NCBI GenBank assembly: GCA_020444515.1
Contig: JAHLKX010000007.1
Span: forward strand, 124,001 to 188,000
Source of the DNA: Bacteroidota bacterium
GTDB lineage: Bacteria; Bacteroidota; Bacteroidia; Bacteroidales; JAADJA01
Direction of reading: 5' to 3'
DNA: 64,000 bases
Part shown: one piece after another, positions 9,749-18,000 of the stretch
Position numbering within the stretch: the stretch's first letter is position 1
Layout: each line of letters starts with the position of its first letter
The notes under the pieces: model-generated
The model's database searches: none
Told to the model about the DNA's origin: nothing
The model's input: only the letters and a program-made list of their open reading frames with translations
Program-made: the position numbers and the translations under genes

Positions 9749-9801
9749 AAAGTACGCATTTAAAATTGGGGGTACTTTGAATAATTAAGGAATTAAAGTA
9801 C
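9749..9801 (-). promoter_or_regulatory. Regular array of three AAAGTAC boxes upstream of the receptor gene
   Basis: AAAGTAC occurs at 9749-9755, its reverse complement GTACTTT at 9772-9778 and AAAGTAC again at 9795-9801. The three sites are exactly 23 bp apart in alternating orientation, directly before the start codon at 9744. This looks like a cooperative operator. The regulator is unknown. Confidence 0.4.
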
Positions 9802-9817
9802 ATGCTAATACTTAAGG

Positions 9818-9884
9818 TTTAAGCCGACCTTCAGGCTGGTAACCAAGGGGAATCTTATTCCCCCGGGCTTTAGTCATTAACCAT
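9818..9884. repeat. REP-like hairpin repeat (copy 2)
   Basis: A second copy of the 7201-7260 element: TTTAAGCCGACCTTCAGGCT at 9818-9837 through GGCTTTAG at 9866-9873. Base changes on both sides of the first stem keep it largely paired. An extra perfect stem GGGGAAT/ATTCCCC at 9847-9863 is present here but not in copy 1. It lies between the lipoprotein and receptor genes and may act as an intercistronic terminator. Confidence 0.6.
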
Positions 9885-9897
9885 CGCTATTAAATCA

Positions 9898-10353
9898 TCA
9901 ATCTTCATCCTCCATATCTTCACTCTCTTCTTTCTTTACAGTGATTTGGCCTTTGTCAGAAACGAGAATCTCCTTTTCATTCTCTCCCTGTTCTATGGCC
10001 AGCTCGTACCCGCTAAAATCAGGCATTTCAATTTTTTCCACTTCTTCTATTTTCCAGCCTTCGAATTGGTTATTAACAGCATTCAAAACATTTTCAGGGA
10101 GGTCTCTTTTTTTGATCTCCGTTTCCGTTTCGAGCCAGGTACCCGATTGATCAAAGCTGGCCGACATTTCGGTTCCGTTCATTTTGAACTCAGCTTCCCA
10201 TTCATTGGCATCTTCCTGGTCCCATTTCAAATCTTTAACGGTTCCGAATTTTGTTGAAAATGCTGATGTGACCTCTTTTGGTGGATTTGATTTTTGAGCA
10301 CATGCCCCAAGGGCTAATAAACCGGAGAATAATACGACGATTGTTTTTTTCAT
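9898..10353 (-). CDS. PepSY-like lipoprotein, target of the adjacent two-component system
   Basis: A 151-residue exported protein. The lipobox LGAC places the acylated cysteine at residue 18. The mature part has two repeats of the PepSY-like (BT_3044-type) fold: residues 26-80 (EVTSAFSTKFGTVKDLKWDQ) and 86-140 (VLNAVNNQFEGWKIEEVEKI, then GYELAIEQGENEKEILVSDK). The C-terminus is very acidic (EESEDMEDED). Proteins of this type are often encoded beside sensor kinases, and here the gene follows the kinase gene by 66 bp on the same strand. It has its own promoter region with the same two direct half-sites as the response-regulator gene. Its molecular role is unknown; a periplasmic modulator of the kinase or a cation/stress-binding protein are possibilities. 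Confidence 0.8.
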   Translation of the reverse strand: MKKTIVVLFSGLLALGACAQKSNPPKEVTSAFSTKFGTVKDLKWDQEDANEWEAEFKMNGTEMSASFDQSGTWLETETEIKKRDLPENVLNAVNNQFEGWKIEEVEKIEMPDFSGYELAIEQGENEKEILVSDKGQITVKKEESEDMEDED

Positions 10354-10379
10354 TGTGATGTTTTTTTGATTTAATGGGT

Positions 10380-10414
10380 TAAAAGTAAGTCCCGATTCTA
10401 AAGAGAATTTGAAG
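10380..10414 (-). promoter_or_regulatory. Promoter and response-regulator operator of the PepSY-like gene
   Basis: On the minus strand: CTTCAAATTCT (10414-10404), CTTTAGAATCG (10403-10393), GG, then ACTTACTTTTA (10390-10380). The last part contains TACTTTTA, a near match to the -7 box. The two 11-bp direct half-sites, the 2-bp gap and ACTTACTTTT are all reproduced in front of the response-regulator gene (12374-12340). An 11-bp direct repeat fits an OmpR-family regulator. Confidence 0.6.
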
Positions 10415-10419
10415 AATCG

Positions 10420-11661
10420 TCAATTGGTGGAATGAATGGTAAAAACATGCATTTGTTTTTCAAACCGGTAGGATAGTTGCCAGCCAAAATAGGTACAGAT
10501 TTGTTTGGAAATGGCTAACCCAAGTCCCACAGAATCCGATCGGTCTCCTTTTCTGAAACGCTCAAAAAGTTCTTTTCCATCTGGCAAAGGTTTGTTGCCT
10601 GAATTATAAAACGTCAATTGCCCGTCGCTGAGAATAATTTTCAAGATAACGCTTTCGCTATTGTGGATAATGGCATTGCCAAAAAGGTTGTTGATCAGCA
10701 TATCCAGCAGGCTCTTGTTGCATTCTACGATCCAATCGGATTGAAAATCATAGGTGAAAGTTAATTTTTTGATCTCCATCAATTCATTGAAATTCTCCAT
10801 GTGTTGCTTCATGATTTCATTCAAACTGATCTTTTCAGCTTCAGTAAACTGCCGGTTTTCAATCCGGCTTAGCAACAACAATCCACTGTTAATTTTGGAT
10901 AATCGATTCACCGATTTGTAAATGGCTTCTATTTTGGATATCTGATTCTGCGACAGCTGATCTTCCTCAAGCAATGCTTCCGTTTTGCTGCGGATCACCG
11001 CCAGCGGTGTTTGCAATTCATGACTGGCATTTTCTGAGAATTTTTTGAGGTTATCGTAATCCGACAGAATTTTATCCGTTAACCCTTTCAGCACCTTGTT
11101 CATTTCCCTGAATTCATCGGTATCAGAATATTCCGGTGAAAAAGGTACAGCGGATTGTAGTGAAAATTGTTTGAGTTTTTCGAGGTTGACAAAAAAAGGA
11201 TTCCAGAGCCTTTGCGATATTCTTCTGTTAATGAGGAAAAACAAAAATAATAATCCGCCAAAACTGAGGATGATCATCAGGGTGAGGCTGGCCAACAGGT
11301 CCGATGATTCAACACTCGATTCGCGGATCACGACTTTATAGTTTTTCCCGCCGATCTGACGAAAAGCCGTAAGTTGCCGGAATGCCTCACCTTCATCTTC
11401 GATTTGCAGCATGGTATCGGAAAAGATCACCTCATCAGAATGGTGTTCTGAAGGTTTTACCGAGATGATCGGAAACATTTCAAAATGGCTGCTTTCACCC
11501 GGATCAACGGATTCAATCCGGTCGAGCATACTGATCAGTTTTTCATCGGTTTCTTCGCGAACAATCGACCGCAGCAAAACAAACAGGATGATCCCCACCA
11601 CAAAAAACAGGATTGCAGCATAAGTGAGATATTTCCGGTTCAGTTGATGGATCAGTTTCAT
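10420..11661 (-). CDS. Sensor histidine kinase of an OmpR-type two-component system
   Basis: A 413-residue membrane kinase. Two membrane segments (about residues 13-31 and 121-144) bracket a roughly 90-residue periplasmic sensor domain with no recognised fold. They are followed by a HAMP-like linker, the dimerisation/phosphoacceptor domain with His214 in NASHELQTPL, and an ATPase domain with N-box LLDMLINNLFGNAIIHN and G-box SVGLGLAISK. The short ATPase domain lacks an obvious DxGxG G1 box, having YNSGNKPLPDGKELFERF there; this variant is common in Bacteroidota kinases. It overlaps the regulator gene by 4 bp (11658-11661). The cue is unknown; the neighbouring PepSY-like lipoprotein may take part in sensing. 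Confidence 0.88.
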   Translation of the reverse strand: MKLIHQLNRKYLTYAAILFFVVGIILFVLLRSIVREETDEKLISMLDRIESVDPGESSHFEMFPIISVKPSEHHSDEVIFSDTMLQIEDEGEAFRQLTAFRQIGGKNYKVVIRESSVESSDLLASLTLMIILSFGGLLFLFFLINRRISQRLWNPFFVNLEKLKQFSLQSAVPFSPEYSDTDEFREMNKVLKGLTDKILSDYDNLKKFSENASHELQTPLAVIRSKTEALLEEDQLSQNQISKIEAIYKSVNRLSKINSGLLLLSRIENRQFTEAEKISLNEIMKQHMENFNELMEIKKLTFTYDFQSDWIVECNKSLLDMLINNLFGNAIIHNSESVILKIILSDGQLTFYNSGNKPLPDGKELFERFRKGDRSDSVGLGLAISKQICTYFGWQLSYRFEKQMHVFTIHSTN

Positions 11662-12335
11662 CGGTCGGTAAATTTATAACCCATGCCATAAACAGTTCTC
11701 AGGTAATCAGTACCGCCGACAGCTTCGATCTTTTTCCGAAGGTTATTGATGTGGGTGTAAATAAAATCAAAATTATCCACCAGGTCGATATCATCGCCCC
11801 AAAGGTGTTCGGCAATGGATTCTTTGGTTAACAGCCGGTTTTTATTAGCAATAAAAAACTGAAGCAGTTCATACTCCTTTTTAGTCAGGGTTAAGTTCGT
11901 ATCATTCACCATCACTGTCTTTTCTTGCGGGTTGATCCGGATCTCATTAAAGGTGATGTCCATGGCTCCTTTAAAATTTCTTCTTCGTATCAACGCTTTG
12001 ATCCTTGCATTTAATTCCGCCAGGTGAAAGGGTTTGGTGATGTAATCATCGGCGCCGATGTCGAGGCCGGTGAGCTTGTCATCGAGAGAATTTTTTGCGG
12101 AAATGATGAGGATACCTGTATCGCTGTTGCGTTGTTTGAGTGATTGAATCAGCTCCAATCCCGATCCGCCCGGCAGCGTGATATCGACAATGGCGATATC
12201 ATAATGATAGATGGCGATTTTGTCTTCGGCTGATTCGAAGGTATCCGCCGTCTCCACCACAAAATCCTCTTTTAGCAGGAATTGTTTGATCTCCTCCAAC
12301 AGAGCAAGTTCATCCTCGATCACAAGAATTTTCAT
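11658..12335 (-). CDS. OmpR/PhoB-family response regulator
   Basis: A 225-residue DNA-binding regulator. The receiver domain (1-115) has the acidic pair Glu7/Asp8, phospho-acceptor Asp51 (IAIVDITLPGGSG) and Lys100 (YITKPF). The C-terminal winged helix (about 130-225) shows LTLTKKEYELLQFFI and the recognition region DFIYTHINNLRKKIE followed by VYGMGYKF. It pairs with the kinase encoded in the overlapping downstream gene. A -7 box TACTTTTG at 12347-12340 would put the transcription start at or next to the A of the ATG, giving an almost leaderless mRNA. Two 11-bp direct half-sites upstream suggest autoregulation, and the same sites precede the PepSY-like gene. Confidence 0.93.
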   Translation of the reverse strand: MKILVIEDELALLEEIKQFLLKEDFVVETADTFESAEDKIAIYHYDIAIVDITLPGGSGLELIQSLKQRNSDTGILIISAKNSLDDKLTGLDIGADDYITKPFHLAELNARIKALIRRRNFKGAMDITFNEIRINPQEKTVMVNDTNLTLTKKEYELLQFFIANKNRLLTKESIAEHLWGDDIDLVDNFDFIYTHINNLRKKIEAVGGTDYLRTVYGMGYKFTDR

Positions 12336-12339
12336 GATT

Positions 12340-12374
12340 CAAAAGTAAGTTTTAAAATTAAAGAAATTCTAAAG
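12340..12374 (-). promoter_or_regulatory. Autoregulatory promoter/operator of the two-component operon
   Basis: On the minus strand: CTTTAGAATTT (12374-12364), CTTTAATTTTA (12363-12353), AA, then ACTTACTTTTG (12350-12340). TACTTTTG is a perfect TAnnTTTG -7 box. The spacing of half-sites to -7 box is identical to that at 10380-10414. Confidence 0.6.
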
Positions 12375-12429
12375 CGGTAATCTTTCGATGAGGGTTTGAA
12401 TAATTATCTGAAAATTATTTCCTTCACCT

Positions 12430-14787
12430 TTAGCTACCCTTCACAAATTCCTTGGGTGTAAAACCGGTTTCTTTTTTAAAAAAAGTATTGAACACCGTTT
12501 TCGAATTGAAACCGCTATCATAAGCCAGGGCCATCAGGGTGAGGTGTTTGTTTTTGGGATCTTTAGCCAGCTTCTTAAAAGTTTCTACCCGGTAGTGATT
12601 GATGATATCATTGAAATTCTTACCAATTTTTTCATTCAGTAACCACGAAAGCTGATTGGGATGGATATCCGTTTGTTCGGCCAGGGAGCGAATTGAGAGA
12701 GCCGGTTCAAGGTAGGGTTTGTTCTCCCGGATGTGTTCCATCAACTGTTCGGCAAGCTGGTTGGCGGTTTCATCATCGAGGAGCGCTTTTTTGAATTTCG
12801 ATTCATCCGGTTCTTCCGTTTCAGGAAAAATAAGTTTCCGGTACTTTTGATAGCGCGGGTCATCTTTGATGGGATCAACCAGCGGGTCGGCGAAGAGCAT
12901 GAGCAGGAAAAAGTCATTGGCATTAAGCGCATTTTCAATCCATTGGAAGGCCTTTTCCTTATTATTCGTCCAGGCATAAAGTAGGAAGAGAAAAGAACTC
13001 GCCCGGAAACCGTTTTCACCTTCTGCCAGTTTTTCCAGTTTATCACTATAAGATTTAGCCTGTTCATGATCATTCATTTTTGAATAAGCAATGGTAAGCA
13101 ATCCCACCTTATCCGATTCAATAAGCAGTTCTTCCGGAGCGTTGTTGACGAACTCTATCGCCTCCTCATATCTTTCCATCCGCAACAGAACCTGGCATTT
13201 GATGGTGTATGCCGGCAGGTTTTTAGGGTTTTGTTTTAAAACACCGTTGAGTCTTTCCAATCCTTCTTCAAATTGTCCGGACATGTAATGGAAATAGCCA
13301 TTAAAGAAAAGCGTTTCAGGCGAAAGCGGGTTGATGCTGTAAGCGATGTCGAGATGCTGCCGGGCTTGTTCGATCCGTCCTGAAATAACATATAAAAACG
13401 ACATGACCTGCTGTGCTTCGGCGTGGTTGGCCTGCAACTCGAGGGAACGCATATTTTCTTCAAAGGCTGTTTTATAGTCAGCCTGTCTGAAAAAGGTGAG
13501 ATTGGCCAATTGATAATGAACACCCGCAAGGTTTTCGTTGATACTTTTGGCTTTTTGAATGAGCTCCGAAACTTTTTGCCAGGTTTCTATCATCGGCATA
13601 AAACCGGTGGTGGCCATAAAACCAAGGGCATCAGCAAGGCCCAGGCAGGATTCAGCATGATTGGGATCCAGTTCCAATGCCTTTTCATACAAGCCAATAG
13701 CTGTGCGCATGTCATCGGGATTCCACTTATTGAAATGAAATTTACCTTTGAGTGAGTATTCGTAAGCATCGATGTTGTCGGTTTGTTTTTCGACGAGATG
13801 TTCCTGAATTTCGAAGTGGCCGAAATGTTCCCGTAGTTTTTCTGCAATGTGTAAACTGACCTCGTCCTGGATCTCAAAAATATTCTCCAGCTTCCGGTCC
13901 CAGGTTTCCGACCAGAAATGGAAATCTTCATCTGCATTGATTAACTGTGCAGTGATACGAACCATGTTGCCGGCAAGACGAACACTGCCTTCCAGCAGCA
14001 CCGAAACATTGAGTTCCTCAGCAATTTCTTTGATCGGGATATTTTTATTTTTAAAATAGAAAGAAGAGGTCCGTGAAGTAACTTTAATATTCCTGATCTT
14101 TGCCAGTGCATTGATGATCTCCTCGGTAATGCCGTCGCTGAAGTATTCGTTCTCCTCACTGGCACTCATGTTCACAAATGGAAGGACGGCAATGGCCTTC
14201 TTTACCGGCGTTTGTTTTCCTTTGAGGTCCTCGGGTTTGGGGATTATAATTCCTTCACTTGCAACAGCAAAAACTTCAACAGGATCAGTGATGTTTTTAA
14301 GCTCATATAATCCAAGGGATCTGGTGGAAATATCAGGTTGGTTTTTGAGTTCATCATTCAGCTTTTCAGAAATAAGAATGGCTCCGGCGATACCCATTCC
14401 TTCGATTCGAGAAGCTACATTCACTCCGTCACCATAAATGTCTGTTTCATCATATACTATATCACCCAGGTGAAGACCAATCCGCAACGGCAACGGATCA
14501 TCATTATTCAACAGCTTTTGAATTTCAATTGCACATTGAACAGCTTCAATGGCGCTTTCAAAAACACTCAATACACCATCGCCATAATACTGCACAATCT
14601 TACCCCTGTAAAGGGTATGTTGTTCCTCGAAAACTTGCCGGTGGCGCGAGCGAATTTTCCCGGCTTTTTTTTCATCGGTTTGCATCATGGCTGTATATCC
14701 CACAATATCGGCAAACATGATGGCTGAGAGTTGACGTACTTTTTTCACAGTCTGCGATTGGTTTGGTATGGATGAACTTTTTTTCAT
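12430..14787 (-). CDS. Nucleotide cyclase - TolB-like - TPR - AraC HTH fusion regulator
   Basis: The start is placed at ATG 14787 (MKKSSSIPNQSQ), giving 785 residues. The frame stays open 90 codons further upstream, but that stretch is basic, shows no family resemblance and would remove the divergent promoter space. Domains: class III nucleotide cyclase (about 15-190) with metal-binding Asp27 (FADIVGYT) and Asp70 (YYGDG), Asp116, Asn123 and Arg127; a TolB/FlgO-like domain (about 205-325; IAVLPFVNMSASEENEYFSD); tetratricopeptide repeats (about 340-620); and a C-terminal AraC-type HTH (about 675-785; ALAYDSGFNSKTVFNTFFK). Gln66 stands where adenylate cyclases have the substrate-specifying lysine, so the nucleotide product is uncertain. 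No membrane segment is visible, so it should be cytoplasmic. Divergent from the secreted protein at 15072. Confidence 0.85.
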   Translation of the reverse strand: MKKSSSIPNQSQTVKKVRQLSAIMFADIVGYTAMMQTDEKKAGKIRSRHRQVFEEQHTLYRGKIVQYYGDGVLSVFESAIEAVQCAIEIQKLLNNDDPLPLRIGLHLGDIVYDETDIYGDGVNVASRIEGMGIAGAILISEKLNDELKNQPDISTRSLGLYELKNITDPVEVFAVASEGIIIPKPEDLKGKQTPVKKAIAVLPFVNMSASEENEYFSDGITEEIINALAKIRNIKVTSRTSSFYFKNKNIPIKEIAEELNVSVLLEGSVRLAGNMVRITAQLINADEDFHFWSETWDRKLENIFEIQDEVSLHIAEKLREHFGHFEIQEHLVEKQTDNIDAYEYSLKGKFHFNKWNPDDMRTAIGLYEKALELDPNHAESCLGLADALGFMATTGFMPMIETWQKVSELIQKAKSINENLAGVHYQLANLTFFRQADYKTAFEENMRSLELQANHAEAQQVMSFLYVISGRIEQARQHLDIAYSINPLSPETLFFNGYFHYMSGQFEEGLERLNGVLKQNPKNLPAYTIKCQVLLRMERYEEAIEFVNNAPEELLIESDKVGLLTIAYSKMNDHEQAKSYSDKLEKLAEGENGFRASSFLFLLYAWTNNKEKAFQWIENALNANDFFLLMLFADPLVDPIKDDPRYQKYRKLIFPETEEPDESKFKKALLDDETANQLAEQLMEHIRENKPYLEPALSIRSLAEQTDIHPNQLSWLLNEKIGKNFNDIINHYRVETFKKLAKDPKNKHLTLMALAYDSGFNSKTVFNTFFKKETGFTPKEFVKGS

Positions 14788-15071
14788 TGCCTGAACCGGG
14801 ATGGTCAATATATCTGTATTATGTGTAGCAAGACTTAGAATTAACTTAGAACTCAACAAAGAAGCAGGCTTAAAGTTTAATTTTTTACTCCGTCGTTTAC
14901 GACAGAATACAAAACGATACATTTTTGAAGCCCGGCAAGCGTTGAAAAATATCAACAGCAAAGGTTTTTGCAAGTGCAACCCAAATCTAATCTGCTGTGT
15001 CTTCTTTCTGATCATGAGAAGCAGGAAAACTCCATGATTCTTTTTTTTGCAATACATAAACTTAGGTTGTT

Positions 15072-18000
15072 ATGATAAAACAAAAACTTTTTACCTTCAT
15101 TTTGATTGGTTTCCTGGCTGGTGTTTATACGCCAACTCAAGGGCAGAATACTACTTCTGCGAAGGATTACAGTCAGTATCCATACTGGATTGAAATGATG
15201 CAGGACCAATCGGTCAATTTTTACGAAGTACAGGAAGCATTCGAAGCTTACTGGGAAAACCGGGAAATAACAAAGGGCAGTGGCTGGAAGCCATTCAAAC
15301 GTTGGGAATGGTGGCAGGAACGGCATATTTATCCCAATGGAACCCGACATGAAGCTGATAAAATTTTTAATGCTTACATGGGGTATATTCAAAAAAACCC
15401 ACAAGCTAAAAGTTCCAATGGTGAATGGACCAACCTGGGACCCATTTTTGTTCCAAGCAAAGGCTATGAAGGGTTGGGTCGAATCAATGCCATCGCTTTT
15501 CACCCTACCGATCCGGATATTGTATACATTGGTGCACCGGCCGGTGGATGTTGGATCTATGACGGAACAACCGGTGGGTGGTCGAGCACAACTGACGGAT
15601 TGCCTTCACTGGGTGTCTCAGCCATTGTAGTCGACTGGAGCAATCCCGATAAAATTTACATTGGTACCGGAGATCGTGATGCCGGTGATGCCCTTGGCCT
15701 GGGCGTTTTCAGAAGTACAGACGGCGGTGAAACCTGGGAAGTATGGAATAATGGGATGGGTAATCGCACAGTTGGCCGCATGATTCAGCATCCTGTAAAT
15801 CCTGATATTTTGTATGCTGCTACAGCCGGCGGAATTTATAAAACCACCGATGGCGGGGCCAACTGGGTATACAAGGCCAATGGTGGAACCAAAGAAATTG
15901 TCTTTAAACCCAATGATCCATCTACCCTCTATGCTGGTGGTAATGGAAAGTTTTACAAATCGACTGATAATGGTGAAACCTGGGTTCAGATCACCAATGG
16001 CATTGAGGCCGGAAGCCGATCTGTGATTGCTGTTACGCCTGCTAATCCTGAAGTGGTATATTGTCTTTTGTCAAACGGCGATTCTTATAAGGGAATATGG
16101 AAATCAACGAATTCAGGTGAATCATTTACCATGATGTCCAATTCGCCCAATATCATGAGTTGGGGTTGCAACGGAGGAGATGGGGGACAAGCCTGGTATG
16201 ATCTTGATGTGGCGGTGGATCCCAATGATGAAGATGTGATCTTTGCAGGTGGTGTAAACTGCTTTAAATCCGAAGATGGTGGTGTGACCTGGGATATCAG
16301 TTCGCACTGGTGGGGCGATTGTAACGTACCTGCCGTCCATGCCGACCTTCATGTTTTGGAATACAATCCATTGAACGACCGTTTGTATGCTGGTAATGAC
16401 GGTGGCATTTATTTTACGGCCAATGGTGGCAGTTCATGGCCTGAAATCACTGATGGACTTCCCATCAGCCAGGTTTACCGGATTGGTCAATCAGCTACCA
16501 ATGTTGATAAAGTCATCAACGGCTATCAGGATAATGGGTCATCGACCTACTTTGGTAACAATGTGTGGATGACAACTGGTGGGGGTGATGGTATGGAATG
16601 TGCCATTGATTATACCAATGATCAAATCACTTATCATACCATTTATTATGGCGATATATACAGGAAATACAACAACGGCAGCCAACACCAGGTGGCCGGT
16701 CAGGGCGTTCATGGAATGACCGAAAGTGGCGGATGGGTTACCCCCTTCTGTTTGCATGAAGGCGATCCGAACATCATGTTTGTGGGTATGAAAAATATTT
16801 GGAGGGCCGAAGGAGTTACCACCAATAGCTTCACATGGAAAGTCATCACCGAAGGGGGTGGCGGAGACATTGATGTGGTTGAGCATGCTCCAGCCGATCA
16901 TAACCTGTTTTATTATGCACGCAATCAACAACTCTATCGCAGCGATAATGTCATGGATGATCAACCTGAATGGATTAACCTCTCAGGATTTATACCCGGG
17001 ACAGGAAATGTGCTTGATATTGAAAGTCATCCCTTTGACCCGGATGTGGTATATGCTTCCCGTTCAGGAAAGGTTTTCGTTTCGCAAAACCGTGGGATGA
17101 ACTGGGAAGATATCACAGGATCATTGCCCGATATCAACATCAATTCCATTGCTTTTTATTTGAACAGTATGGATGGAATTTATGTAGGATCCGATGCCGG
17201 TGTATACTACCGTGATGCCCATATGGATGACTGGGTGATGTTCAGCAATGGTCTGCCTATAGATGCTTCTATTAATGAAATTGAGATTTATCACAATCCT
17301 GAAAATCCTGAAGAGGATGTTATCAGGGCCGGAACATATGGTCGTGGACTTTGGTCCTCACCGGTATGGCATGACGCACCCGTTGCAGCCTTCGAAGCTG
17401 AAGAAACCAATATTCCTGTGGGATGCCCGGTTGATTTCTATGATCTTTCATCTGGCGTGCCAACCTCATGGGAGTGGACCTTTGAAGGCGGCACACCTGC
17501 TGTCTCAACTGATAAAAATCCTGAAGGGATTGTTTATACGACTGAAGGGACTTTTTCTGTAACCCTCACTGTTTCCAACGCTGAAGGGACGGATACGGAA
17601 ACCATCAATGGTTACATGGAAATAAGTGAAACGGCTGTTCCAGATGTTTATTTCATTGCAAGCGATTCCATCACCTGTTCCGAAACAGCCATTTTATTTA
17701 CCGATATGAGCTCAAATTGTCCTACAGGATGGGAGTGGAGTTTCGATCCCGGAACCGTTTCTTTTATCAATGGAACAAATCAGAATTCACAGAATCCCGA
17801 AGTTGAGTTCGTCAACACTGGTGCTTATACCGTATCGCTAACAGTTACCAACAATGCCGGAAATAATTCCCTGGTAAAGGAAGACTACATAAATATCGGC
17901 GGAATTTCGATTCCATTTGGTGATGATTTTGAATCCGGATCATTGACTTCCAAATCGTGGAACATTGAGAATCCTGACTTTGATAAAACCTGGGGAGTAA

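Noticed and set aside
14788..15057. Ninety-codon upstream extension of the cyclase-AraC gene
   Set aside because: The extension is basic and low in family resemblance, and its use would leave only 14 bp to the divergent gene at 15072. The internal ATG at 14787 starts right before the cyclase domain.
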